43,296 nt of DNA from Candidatus Neomicrothrix sp. UBA2974. GTDB lineage: Bacteria; Actinomycetota; Acidimicrobiia; Acidimicrobiales; MedAcidi-G1. This document shows positions 17,606 to 25,799 of this stretch, one piece after another. The notes under the pieces were generated by a model. The model searched no databases. It saw only the letters and a program-made list of their open reading frames with translations, and was not told the DNA's origin. Location: NCBI GenBank assembly GCA_002348705.1, contig DEAU01000037.1:1-43296 (forward strand), read 5' to 3'. The translations under genes were made by a program, and so were the position numbers. Position 1 is the stretch's first letter; each line of letters starts with the position of its first letter.

Positions 17606-18951
17606 ACCGGCCATCCCTGCATCCCGTCGACCTAGCCAATCGGATCATCGACTCTGGCACGGCGGAGCCACCGCATAACCGAGTGACCGAAGAACTTTCC
17701 GAGATTGAGGACGATGTGGCGGTGGTCGAGTCGTTCTCCCACTGTTGGGTGGTGGACGCCGGTGATGAGTTGGTCTGCTGGGATGCCAGTGGCGCCCATT
17801 CGGGCCGGGCGGTGGTTGAGGCACTGCGCGGCTGGAGCGACCTTCCCGTGACACGACTCATCTACACCCACGGGCACATAGACCACGTTGGCGGCAGCGG
17901 AGCCTTTGTGGCTGATGCTGAACAGCGGGGTGATCCACGTCCGATCTTTCTGGCCCACGAGGCGGTACCTATCCGTTTTGAGCGCTACCGGGAGACCAAC
18001 GGCTGGAACGTGACCATCAATCGTCGTCAGTTCGGCGGGATCCGTGACCGCTCAAAGCTAGGCATGGGAGGCGACGAAAGCCGCTTTCTGACCGAGGACG
18101 TTGCCGAGCCCGACGAGTTAGTCGGTGACCACCACTCATTCGTCGTCGGCGACCGGACTTTCGAATTACGGCACGCGCGGGGTGAGACTGACGACCACGT
18201 CTGGGGCTGGGACGCTGAGAGACGAACCGCCTGGACCGGGGACTTTGTTTGTTGGATGTTCCCCAATGCGGGCAACCCGCAGAAGGTGCAGCGCTACCCG
18301 ATTGAGTGGGCGGCAGCTCTTCGGGACATGCTGGCTGTCGGAGTCGAGCGGGTGTATCCGGCCCACGGTCTGCCCATAGTCGGCCGTGCCCGATGCGAAC
18401 AGACTCTGGGCGACGTTGCCGAGGCGCTCGAGCATCTGGCTGGTCGAACTCTCGAACTGATGAACGATGGAGCCACTATCGACGACATCATCCACGTTGT
18501 CCGGGTGCCCGACCACCTAGTCGACCGTCCTTGGCTGGCGCCGCATTACGACGAGCCCGAGTTCGTGATCCGCAACGTGTATCGGCAGTTCGGTGGTTGG
18601 TGGGATGGCAACCCGGCCAATTTGAAACCAGCCTCGGAGACAGCGGTGGCTAGCGAGGTCGTGGCCCTCGCAGGCTCGGTCGAGGCACTCGTTGGTCGAG
18701 CTCTCGAACTGGTCGAAGTGGGCGACCTTCGTTTGGCCTGCCATCTCGTGGAAATGGCGGCAGCTGCCGAGCCAGAACACGAAGGAGCTCAGCAGGCGAG
18801 AGCAGAGGTCTACTGGCACCGCCGAGCTGCCGAGCGGTCGTTGATGTCGAAAGGCGTGTTTGCCGCAGCAGCTCGAGAGTCTGAAGCAGCAATTGGCATC
18901 GAGGTGGCGTCGGATCGAGTCAGTACGACTCAGAGCGGTGCCTTGAGCTGA
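17602..18951 (+). CDS. metallo-beta-lactamase-fold hydrolase, alkyl-sulfatase-like
   Basis: A 449-residue protein with the metal motif THGHIDHVGG, further metal ligands in HARGETDDHVWGW and YPAHGLPIVG, and the insert RFERYRETNGWNVTINRRQFGG typical of SdsA1-type alkyl sulfatases. After about residue 300 comes an alkyl-sulfatase dimerisation-like helical region (FVIRNVYRQFGGWWDGNPANLKP... HLVEMAAAAEPEHEGAQQARAEVY). The SCP2-like C-terminal domain of full SdsA1 is absent. The TTG start has GAGGAGG directly upstream and overlaps the stop of the hydrolase gene by 4 bp. SdsA1-like enzymes release inorganic sulfate from alkyl sulfates; the real substrate here is unproven. Confidence 0.85.
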   Translation: MNRPSLHPVDLANRIIDSGTAEPPHNRVTEELSEIEDDVAVVESFSHCWVVDAGDELVCWDASGAHSGRAVVEALRGWSDLPVTRLIYTHGHIDHVGGSGAFVADAEQRGDPRPIFLAHEAVPIRFERYRETNGWNVTINRRQFGGIRDRSKLGMGGDESRFLTEDVAEPDELVGDHHSFVVGDRTFELRHARGETDDHVWGWDAERRTAWTGDFVCWMFPNAGNPQKVQRYPIEWAAALRDMLAVGVERVYPAHGLPIVGRARCEQTLGDVAEALEHLAGRTLELMNDGATIDDIIHVVRVPDHLVDRPWLAPHYDEPEFVIRNVYRQFGGWWDGNPANLKPASETAVASEVVALAGSVEALVGRALELVEVGDLRLACHLVEMAAAAEPEHEGAQQARAEVYWHRRAAERSLMSKGVFAAAARESEAAIGIEVASDRVSTTQSGALS

Positions 18952-18968
18952 TCACACAACCAGTCGAA

Positions 18969-20000
18969 TCAGTCGAGGGTCAGCAGCCCATTCTCGGGAA
19001 TAAACGGGTCCCCCGGATCGGCGGCCAGCAGGGTTGCCGTAGCAAGCCCCGGTGCCGGATCAACGAGCCCCATTGCTGAGGTCAGTTGTGCTGCAGAGCG
19101 GATACCGACAGACCCCTCGAGGAGCGAAGTCACGACCACCTTCAGACCAATTTCGCTAGCTTGTCGAGCGGCTTTCGCTGTGACGCGGGGTCCGCCTAGC
19201 GCCGAAGGCTTGAGTATGAGGACGTCGGCTGCGCCGACCTCGAGCGCCCAATGAATCGACTGCAGGTCAGCGGCAGACTCGTCGATGGCGATTGGGACCG
19301 GCGAGGAATGACGCACAGCCGCCAAGGCCTCAACACCCGAGGTCGGTTCTTCTACGAACTCGATATCGAGGCTTGCGAGGCGTTTCAGGTGGTCTACCGA
19401 CTCGTCGATGCCCCAGGCGCCATTGGCATCGATTCGTAGGCGCGCATTGCCGATGGCTGTCCGAACAGCCGATATCCGCTCCAGGTCGTTGGTAAACGGT
19501 CTGTTACCGACCTTCACCTTGACGCCCGGGTGGCCGTTAGTCACGGCTTGCCTGGCGGCTTCTGCCAGTTCTTCCGAGTTGGACCCGGTGACGAGGGCGG
19601 TGACGGCAAGAGAACCTGGGCTGCCTGGAGCGAGTAGTTCGTGGAGGGGGCGTCCAGCACGCGCTGCCCATAGGTTCAGCAGGGCCCCGTCAATTGCTGC
19701 CCGACTGGTTGGAGAGTCCACTGGCGCGGTGTCGTGGTCTATCCATCTTTGGATGGCTATCTGGGCTTCGTCGATGGTCTCCGGAGTGAAGCCAGCCAAA
19801 GGGGCAGCCTCGCCTAGGCCCTCATGGCCATCGTTATCACTAACGGTTAGAACCATGACGTCCCGATGGCCAAGGATGCCGCGGCCGGTGAAGATCGGTG
19901 TCCGGTAGGTCAACGTCACTCTTTCAACCTGGATGTCCGTTACGCCCAGATCACCCCGTTCAGGTGGCGTGTTCGCGGGATTTCTGATCTCGGCAGTCAC
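18969..20000 (-). CDS. menC: o-succinylbenzoate synthase (enolase superfamily)
   Basis: A 343-residue enolase-superfamily enzyme. The capping part has TYRTPIFTGRG and GLGEAAPLAGFTPET; the barrel has the base KVKVG (KxK), RIDANGAW and FVEEPTSG with metal-binding Asp/Glu, IAIDES, and the second catalytic Lys in LKPSALGGP. Sequence alone would also allow an Ala-Glu epimerase or muconate cycloisomerase, but it closes a menF-menD-menH series, and a GTG start overlaps the menH stop by 4 bp (GTGA), so MenC is the best call: dehydration of SHCHC to o-succinylbenzoate. It is the last gene of the operon and converges with the metallo-hydrolase gene 17 bp away. Confidence 0.9.
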   Translation of the reverse strand: MTAEIRNPANTPPERGDLGVTDIQVERVTLTYRTPIFTGRGILGHRDVMVLTVSDNDGHEGLGEAAPLAGFTPETIDEAQIAIQRWIDHDTAPVDSPTSRAAIDGALLNLWAARAGRPLHELLAPGSPGSLAVTALVTGSNSEELAEAARQAVTNGHPGVKVKVGNRPFTNDLERISAVRTAIGNARLRIDANGAWGIDESVDHLKRLASLDIEFVEEPTSGVEALAAVRHSSPVPIAIDESAADLQSIHWALEVGAADVLILKPSALGGPRVTAKAARQASEIGLKVVVTSLLEGSVGIRSAAQLTSAMGLVDPAPGLATATLLAADPGDPFIPENGLLTLD

Positions 20001-20836
20001 GCCACGGCCTGCCCGTCGACGTGGTCCAGAAACTCCCGGACAGTAGCCACTACGTGTTCCGGGTTTTCAAGGTGGGCTGCGTGTCCCGCCTCAGGAACCA
20101 CCTCCATCGTCGACCGGGGTATTCCAGCGCCCATCCGAAGTGCAAGGGCGCGGAATTTTGGGTCTTCCGCGCCAGCCAGAAGCAGAGTCGGGGTATTCAG
20201 GGAGGGTAGGAGGTGCCACAGTGATGATTGGGCGCCAGTGCCAGCACCTCGGAGGCTTCCGGCCAGTCCTACTGGATCGTTCCCGAGCCGCTCGGCACGA
20301 GCTGCAATCAGAGCATCACGACCTAGACGCTCCTGGCTCGAGAACAGGGGACTGGACATCCAGTGGTCGACGAACCACTCCAAGCCCTTTTCTAAGAGAT
20401 CGTTGGCCAACTCATCGTCGGATCGTCGTCTAGCTGACCGCTCGATCGGGTTGGATAGGCCTGGAGAGGCACCAATTAGGGTCAAGGAGGCGACGACATC
20501 TGTATGCCGTATGGCTAGAGCCAGAGCGATTCTGCCGCCCATGGAGTAGCCGACTACGTGGGTCGGGATGGCGTTGAGGTTGCCCAGCGTGTCGGCTACC
20601 GCGTTGACAGTGCGGTCAAACCCGTAGTGGTAGACGTCTGCTGCCGCACCGTTTCGGCCGTGGCCAGGGAGGTCTATGGCGACCACGCGGCGTGATTCAG
20701 ACAGGGGACCGGCAATGTTCGACATGGTGGCGGTGGAGCCAGTGAAGCCGTGGAGCAACAAGACTGCTTTTCGGTCATTGCCATCGACCGGGCCGACGAC
20801 GTCGGCGTGGAGGAACTGAGTGCCGTCGGAGTTCAT
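19997..20836 (-). CDS. menH: SHCHC synthase (alpha/beta hydrolase)
   Basis: A 279-residue alpha/beta hydrolase with LLLHGFTGSTATMS, VVAIDLPGHGRNG, nucleophile elbow GYSMGGRIALALA (Ser) and the His in EAGHAAHLENPEHV. These match MenH, which removes pyruvate from the MenD product SEPHCHC to give SHCHC. The MenH-typical Arg-rich lid is not checked in detail; the assignment leans on its place between menD and menC with 4-bp overlaps on both sides. ATG start at 20836. Confidence 0.9.
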   Translation of the reverse strand: MNSDGTQFLHADVVGPVDGNDRKAVLLLHGFTGSTATMSNIAGPLSESRRVVAIDLPGHGRNGAAADVYHYGFDRTVNAVADTLGNLNAIPTHVVGYSMGGRIALALAIRHTDVVASLTLIGASPGLSNPIERSARRRSDDELANDLLEKGLEWFVDHWMSSPLFSSQERLGRDALIAARAERLGNDPVGLAGSLRGAGTGAQSSLWHLLPSLNTPTLLLAGAEDPKFRALALRMGAGIPRSTMEVVPEAGHAAHLENPEHVVATVREFLDHVDGQAVA

Positions 20837-22587
20837 CCCTGTCCGCCCGTGAGCGCATCGTCGACGGCCGCGGCGGCGGCGCGGTGCAGTTCGACGTTGA
20901 CTTTGGAGTCTGTTCGAACGTGGATGAGATGTGGGCCGGGTGTGCCGACCGTCTCGTTCAGGGCGGCGTCGACGCCTTTCGGATCGGAAGGGCTGTGCGT
21001 CGTGGCGCCTGCTAGCTCTGCCGCTCGAGCGATGTTGAGACCATGTGGTGTGTGGAACAGGCGACGGTGGTCGACGTGAGGCTCCGTTGCTATCGGAAGG
21101 AAGGAGAAAATTCCGCCGCCGCCATTGTCCACAACGACCACGGTTAGGTCAACGCCAAGTCGTTGGAGCGCTGTCAGACCGCCTAGGTCATGGAGCACGG
21201 TGAGATCTCCAGCAAGCAGCACGGTCGGCACATCGGAGCCGGCGGCGATCCCGGCAGCGGTTGATACCTGTCCATCGATTCCATTGGCACCCCGGTTGCC
21301 TCGGATCGACCATCTTCGCTCGTCGACAGGCAGGAAGGCGTCGACGTCTCGAATGGGCATCGAATTTCCGACTACGAGTTCGACGGCTTCAGGGAGCGAG
21401 CGATCGAGAGATCTGATTACAGCCGGCTCGTCAAACGGTGCCTCGTCGACTAGTTCGTTTACTACCCGGACCGCTACGTGCTCGGCTTCGGTCCAGGCGG
21501 CCGTCCAGTCGGTAGTTCCTAGTGGATCTTTGGCGAAGCGTTCGAGTAGATGGTGGGCGAGTTGACCGGGACGAGCAGTGACCCGGTCTGTGATTCGTCG
21601 GGCGGCATCGGGGTGGCGACCAAGATGGTCTACGGAGACAATCTGCTTTGCGCCGACTCGATCGAGCCAAAGTTGGTAGCCCTTGCTGGTCGGCATGGCA
21701 CCCATTTGGACAACGACATCGGGTCGGTGTCTGTCGGACCACGAAGACCGGAGCAGGTGGTCACCCATGGCCAGGACTGGTGCGCCGGTCACGTGAGGAC
21801 CCCGGCGACAGCCGGAGGTCGGATCGGCCAGCATCGGCCATCCGGTGGCCCTTGCTAGTCTGGCAAGTGCTTCTCGGTCCTCAGCGGTCGGGTCCATTGG
21901 GCCAATAACCAAGAGGCCATTCGGTGGTGGTCCGCCGTTGAACAGGTCATCGAGACAGCCGGTCTCAGGAGTATCGGTATTTGGGGGAACGGGCATCAGG
22001 CCGACCGGTTGTGGATCTCCGCTCGGGGGTTCAAGGGGTTCGCGAAGTGGAACATTCACGTGGACCGGCCCGGCTGCTGGCCGGGTGGCTCGAACGAAGG
22101 CCTGGTGAGCGACTGAAACTGCCTCGCCAGCTGGCTGTGTTCCCGCTACGGCTGTAGTGGTCGACCATCGAACTGCCGTTCCGTAGAGGCCGTTTTGGTC
22201 GATCGTTTGTGGAGCGCCGATGCCCTGAAGCTCAGGTGGTCGGTCGCTTGTCAGGACTATCAGCGAAACGCCGTAGTGGAAGGCCTCGATAACTGCCGGC
22301 AGGTAGTTGGCAGCCGCCGTGCCCGAGGTGCACAAAAGAGCCACCGGGCGGCGGGTCGCTCGAGCTAGGCCAAGGGCGAAAAACCCTCCTGACCGCTCGT
22401 CGAGGTGCATTGAGATCTCTAGACCGGCTGTCCGGTCAGCAGCCACGGTCAATGGGGTGGAGCGCGAACCAGGCGATGCGGCCACATGGACGACCCCACA
22501 TTCCACCAACTGGGCGAAGAAGGCTCGGCACCACTCCTGCGTGGCATGTGGATCGCCGACCGGTGGTGAACCCTTTCGGTGGTTCAC
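20833..22587 (-). CDS. menD: SEPHCHC synthase (2-oxoglutarate-dependent ThDP enzyme)
   Basis: A 584-residue thiamine-diphosphate enzyme that joins isochorismate and 2-oxoglutarate. MenD signatures: VVHVAASPGSRSTPLTVAA, LHLDERSGGFFALGLA-like segment, PVALLCTSGTAAANYLPAVIEA, VLTSDRPPELQGIGAPQTIDQ, and the C-terminal ThDP/metal region LLAGDLTVLHDLGG with VVVDNGGGGIFSFLP. The GTG at 22587 is chosen: it lies 2 nt after the menF stop, with GGAG about 9 nt upstream, and gives the normal family length. An upstream frame start at 22800 would overlap menF by about 200 nt and is rejected. Confidence 0.95.
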   Translation of the reverse strand: MNHRKGSPPVGDPHATQEWCRAFFAQLVECGVVHVAASPGSRSTPLTVAADRTAGLEISMHLDERSGGFFALGLARATRRPVALLCTSGTAAANYLPAVIEAFHYGVSLIVLTSDRPPELQGIGAPQTIDQNGLYGTAVRWSTTTAVAGTQPAGEAVSVAHQAFVRATRPAAGPVHVNVPLREPLEPPSGDPQPVGLMPVPPNTDTPETGCLDDLFNGGPPPNGLLVIGPMDPTAEDREALARLARATGWPMLADPTSGCRRGPHVTGAPVLAMGDHLLRSSWSDRHRPDVVVQMGAMPTSKGYQLWLDRVGAKQIVSVDHLGRHPDAARRITDRVTARPGQLAHHLLERFAKDPLGTTDWTAAWTEAEHVAVRVVNELVDEAPFDEPAVIRSLDRSLPEAVELVVGNSMPIRDVDAFLPVDERRWSIRGNRGANGIDGQVSTAAGIAAGSDVPTVLLAGDLTVLHDLGGLTALQRLGVDLTVVVVDNGGGGIFSFLPIATEPHVDHRRLFHTPHGLNIARAAELAGATTHSPSDPKGVDAALNETVGTPGPHLIHVRTDSKVNVELHRAAAAAVDDALTGGQG

Positions 22588-22589
22588 GG

Positions 22590-23936
22590 TCAATTCTCCG
22601 ACGCGGCTAGGACGGATCCGAGGAGGGCCCGTAACTTCACGTCGGTCTCCAGCAGTTCGCGATCCGGGTCGGAACCAGCTACCACTCCGGCTCCGGCGAA
22701 AAGGGTGGTGCTGGGTCCGGAAATCAGTCCGGTGCGCAGCGCTACTCGGAACTCTCCCTCGCCCGAGGCATCCATCCAGCCAACCGGCGCGGCGAACCAA
22801 CCTCGATCCATCCCTTCGTGAGCGGCTCGGAGTCCGGCGGCCTGTTCGCTGGGATATCCAGCTACTGCAGGCGTGGGGTGCAGAGCTCCTACCAAGTCGA
22901 GCAGGCCCACCCCGTCAGGGAGCTTGGCTTCGATTGGGGTGTGGAGGTGCTGAATGCCGTGGAGTTGGAGCAGCGAAGGTAGGCGAGGGTGTCGATCGTC
23001 GATACCCAAACGAGAGAGGGCTCGGTCGACCGCATCGACGACCACAGCGTGCTCCCGGCGTTCCTTGGGACTGGTCAGCAATCCCTGGCCGAGGGCAGCA
23101 TCGATAGCCGGATTGAGGTCGCGTGGCGCTGAGCCGGCGAGCGCAGCAGTGTGCAGAAGGCCGCTGTGAACTGCGACTAGACGTTCCGGTGTAGCGCCCA
23201 CGAAGGTAGTTGGCAGCAAGTCGAAATCTTTGGCGGGGCGAACCGCGAGGGTGGCGCACGCCGGGTAAGTCGACCGGAGTGAGCCCAACAGATCGATCAG
23301 ATTGGGTCGCCTTTCGATATGAATTGAGCGGCAGGGGACGGCCTTCTCCAGATCACCTCGACCAATGGCTTCTAGGGCGAGGCGGACCAGTGACCGGTAG
23401 TGGTTCCGACTATTGGGAGTGGCGTATGCCGAAGGGTCGACCTTGGCCGGCGCAGGCGAAGGACTCGGAGCGACAGCGGGTGTTGGTCGGTCATGGTCGT
23501 TGATGCGCGTCACCCAGGTGCGTCCGTGGCGACGATGGACCTGTAGTGCGGGGAGAACTAGTCGACTCGCTCCGAGCGGCAGCCATGTTTGAGCAGTGGT
23601 CGGGAGTTCATCATCAAAAGCGAAGCCGGCGGCGAGACGAGGGAGTGGGGCCTCGGACGGGGCGTCAGAGGTCAGATTGTTCCAGAGCGTTTCAGCGGCG
23701 TGGGCGGCGGTGACAAATCGCTCCCGGCCGGAGAACGTCGCCACCGCTGCTGTTCCTAGTCCCACCCACGCTTCATCGTCGTCAGGCACCTCCCAGTACC
23801 AGGCTTCGTCCTTGTCAGAACTGACTGCCAGCCAGGCCAGGGGATCGGTGGCCGGACCAGCGTGGACCTCGACGGTTCGGGCTACTGATGGATGATCCTT
23901 GATCAGGGGAACGGTTCCCTCGGTGGTTGAACTCAT
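22590..23936 (-). CDS. menF: isochorismate synthase
   Basis: A 448-residue chorismate-using enzyme converting chorismate to isochorismate, the first committed step of menaquinone synthesis. The C-terminal catalytic part shows RNHYRSLVRLALEAIGRGDLEKAVPCRS with the active Lys, TFVGATPERLVAV, TAALAGSAPR, LLTSPKERREHAVVVDAV, LHPTPAVAGYPSEQA, RGWFAAPVGWMDASGEGEFRVALRTG and LFAGAGVVAGSDPDRE. These fit isochorismate synthases rather than anthranilate or aminodeoxychorismate synthases (no glutamine-amidotransferase partner). The ATG at 23936 overlaps the merR stop by 4 bp (ATGA); a GTG two codons upstream is less likely. Confidence 0.93.
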   Translation of the reverse strand: MSSTTEGTVPLIKDHPSVARTVEVHAGPATDPLAWLAVSSDKDEAWYWEVPDDDEAWVGLGTAAVATFSGRERFVTAAHAAETLWNNLTSDAPSEAPLPRLAAGFAFDDELPTTAQTWLPLGASRLVLPALQVHRRHGRTWVTRINDHDRPTPAVAPSPSPAPAKVDPSAYATPNSRNHYRSLVRLALEAIGRGDLEKAVPCRSIHIERRPNLIDLLGSLRSTYPACATLAVRPAKDFDLLPTTFVGATPERLVAVHSGLLHTAALAGSAPRDLNPAIDAALGQGLLTSPKERREHAVVVDAVDRALSRLGIDDRHPRLPSLLQLHGIQHLHTPIEAKLPDGVGLLDLVGALHPTPAVAGYPSEQAAGLRAAHEGMDRGWFAAPVGWMDASGEGEFRVALRTGLISGPSTTLFAGAGVVAGSDPDRELLETDVKLRALLGSVLAASEN

Positions 23937-24724
23937 CGCCACCGGACATCGACTTCGAGTCGGTCGGCGTCGGCCGCGAGAAGGGCTTCGGTTAGTCCTG
24001 TTGCACTGGATCCTCGGTTTCGTGCGCGAGAGATGAGGGTGCGGTGGAAGTGCTGAGCTACGAGACGGGTGACCGCTGGCACCAGGGAGCGCACGATCTC
24101 GATCAGCGCTCGTTCAGTCCTCGCAAGATCCCCTTCGTCACTGGGAAGCACGTGGCTGTCGAATAGGTCGATGGCCCGTTCGACTATTTCGTCTACATGG
24201 GCTCCATGGTCGGCGGCTAGGGCGATCAGTTCGTTCAGAGGCACGCCGGCTTCGCTGATAGCTAGGCCGGCTCGAACCATTGACACGGCGCCCTCGTCGA
24301 AACGCGGCTCTGGTTCGTCGACTAGGGGTGTCAATAGGCCGTTGTCGCATAGGAGCGATACGAGCCCCTCGGGCACACCTGCACGGTCGGCTACATCGGC
24401 CCTGCTGAGACTCCGATCTAGTGCCTCGTCGGCAAGTCGGCGCAGACCTTCGGCACTCGTGTTCCGGTGGTTGGTATCGACAATTCCCAGCGCACCGATC
24501 TGGGAAAGGGTGAACCCGTCCGCTGCTAGGCGGCGAATTTCGGCAAGGCGTTCCAAGTGATCACTGGTGTAAACGGCGCGCCTTCCCTGTCGACCTGGTG
24601 GCTTTAGCAAGCCGAGGCGTTGGTAATAGCGAACTGTGTCGATCGCGATGCCTGCGGCGCTGGCTACCTCGTCGATTGTCAGGCCGTTGCCAGATAGCGC
24701 GGCACCATGGTCAGGATGGTCCAT
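23933..24724 (-). CDS. MerR-family transcriptional regulator heading the men operon
   Basis: A 263-residue regulator. Residues about 15-80 are a MerR winged helix-turn-helix: LTIDEVASAAGIAIDTVRYYQRLGLLKPPGRQGRRAVYTSDHLERLAEIRRLAADGF is split here as recognition helix IDTVRYYQRLGLL and wing RAVYTSDHLERL. A long C-terminal part (about 110-263) is mostly helical, including a second segment resembling a helix-turn-helix (DVADRAGVPEGLVSLLCDNGLL), and has no Cys metal-binding pattern like the metal-sensing MerR proteins. Its stop overlaps the menF start, so it is cotranscribed with the men genes. The ligand is unknown. Its start lies 6 nt after a TACAAT box, so its mRNA is probably leaderless. Confidence 0.9.
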   Translation of the reverse strand: MDHPDHGAALSGNGLTIDEVASAAGIAIDTVRYYQRLGLLKPPGRQGRRAVYTSDHLERLAEIRRLAADGFTLSQIGALGIVDTNHRNTSAEGLRRLADEALDRSLSRADVADRAGVPEGLVSLLCDNGLLTPLVDEPEPRFDEGAVSMVRAGLAISEAGVPLNELIALAADHGAHVDEIVERAIDLFDSHVLPSDEGDLARTERALIEIVRSLVPAVTRLVAQHFHRTLISRARNRGSSATGLTEALLAADADRLEVDVRWR

Positions 24725-24730
24725 AGATTG

Positions 24731-24748
24731 ATTGTAGGAGTAATTACT
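24731..24748 (-). promoter_or_regulatory. promoter/operator of the merR-men operon with AGTAATTACT palindrome
   Basis: On the minus strand a TACAAT -10 box (plus-strand 24731-24736) ends 6 nt before the merR ATG. Just upstream, where the promoter spacer should be, lies the perfect 10-bp palindrome AGTAATTACT (24739-24748). MerR-family proteins bind dyads between -35 and -10, so self-regulation of the operon through this site is likely (inference). No strong -35 is visible, which also fits MerR-controlled promoters with long spacers. Confidence 0.55.
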
Positions 24749-24857
24749 TTAAGCGTCGATGCTCAGACTATGGAGAGGATGCGGGTGTGTCCGAGGCTGA
24801 ACCATTCGTCCAATGCAGAACTCTTCCTCCTTGCTGTCCGGATGGCACGATTAGGGG

Positions 24858-25754
24858 GTGAATGTGCTTCCCCCCGTCGACTACATCGAACTGACTCGGG
24901 CAACATACGACGAACTTGGCTATGCCCCCTACCGGTGGGCCAATCGACCGGATCAGCCGCCCTGGACTCCGTTGACGAAGAAGTTGACCGACACCACAGT
25001 CGCTCTCGTCGGCTCCGGTGGGGCCTACCAGCGCGGGCAGGTGGCCTTTCACTGGCGGGATGACACCGGTATTCGTCTGATTCCCACCGACCAGCCCGCG
25101 GCCGATATCCGGGTGACCCATTTCGCCTATGACCTCGAGCCGGCGAGGGAGGATCCCAACATCGTCTTCCCGGTTGACCGGTTGCGTGAGTTGGTGGACG
25201 AGGGTGTGATCGGCGGGTTGGCGCCCACGGCCGTGGGCTGCATGGGCGGTATCTACTCTGTTCGGCGCGCCGAGGAGGAGTTGGCCCCGGCCATCGTGAC
25301 TGAAGTGATGTCGATGGAAGTCGATCTCGTTTTGCTGGTGCCTGTCTGACCGGTGTGCCACCAGACCGTGAGCCTGGTAGCGAGGGCCTTGGAGGCCGCC
25401 GGGGTTCCAACGCTGTGTCTTACCTCGGCCTACAGCATCACCGAGTCGGCCAATCCACCTCGTGCCGCATTCTCAGACCTGCCACTAGGTAACACCGCCG
25501 GCAGGCCGCATGAGCCTGAGTTCCAGCGTGAACTGCTTCGTAGAGCATTCACTGCGGCTGAGGACATCGACGTCCCGGGCACCATTATCGATACCGGAAT
25601 GCGTTGGGATGCGGGTGACGCCTGGAAGCGCCGGGCGACGTCGACTGGAGTCTCCCGAGATGATGGTGGAGAGATCGATGACCGCCGACAGCGCCTCGAC
25701 ATCCCCCAGTATCAGGATGAGGCCGACCGCAAGGCTGCTGAAGCCGCTTATTGA
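24858..25754 (+). CDS. GrdB-like selenoprotein (glycine/sarcosine/betaine/proline reductase B family), Sec at in-frame TGA
   Basis: Two segments in one frame are separated only by TGA 25347-25349. Read as selenocysteine they form one 298-residue protein with U164 in VLLVPV-U-PVCHQTV, a U-x-x-C redox motif (Cys167). Similarity to the GrdB/PrdB-type selenoprotein B family is continuous on both sides: VDYIELTRATYDELGYAPYRW, DTTVALVGSGGAYQRGQVAFHW and VTHFAYDLEPAREDPNIVFPVDRLREL before it, LVARALEAAGVPTLCLTSAYSIT, NPPRAAFSDLPLGNTAGRPHEPEFQRELL after it. Environmental family members are known with Sec in this place. GTG 24858 or GTG 24864 (with AGGGGG upstream) is the start. A reductase role on an unidentified substrate, possibly using thiols, is inferred. 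SelA/B/D and tRNA-Sec must be encoded outside the window. Confidence 0.88.
25356..25382 (+). promoter_or_regulatory. candidate bacterial SECIS hairpin
   Basis: Just after the TGA, ACCAG (25360-25364) pairs with CTGGT (25374-25378) around a 9-nt loop ACCGTGAGC, extended after one C-A mismatch by TGC/GCG (25356-25358 with 25380-25382). The loop starts 16 nt after the TGA and carries a GU, as expected for SelB-binding hairpins inside coding regions. Confidence 0.6.
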
Positions 25755-25799
25755 GGATCGCCGGGTGTCCCTATCACTGAGAACTGGGGAGGACTTGCC

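Noticed and set aside
22588..22800. N-terminal 71-codon extension of MenD
   Set aside because: It lies wholly inside menF, is Arg/Ser-rich, and GTG 22587 has a Shine-Dalgarno and the family-normal length.
25347..25349. TGA as a nonsense mutation or the true end of a short gene
   Set aside because: Family similarity and frame continue without a break on both sides, the stop falls exactly at the redox residue of a family known for Sec, and a hairpin follows.
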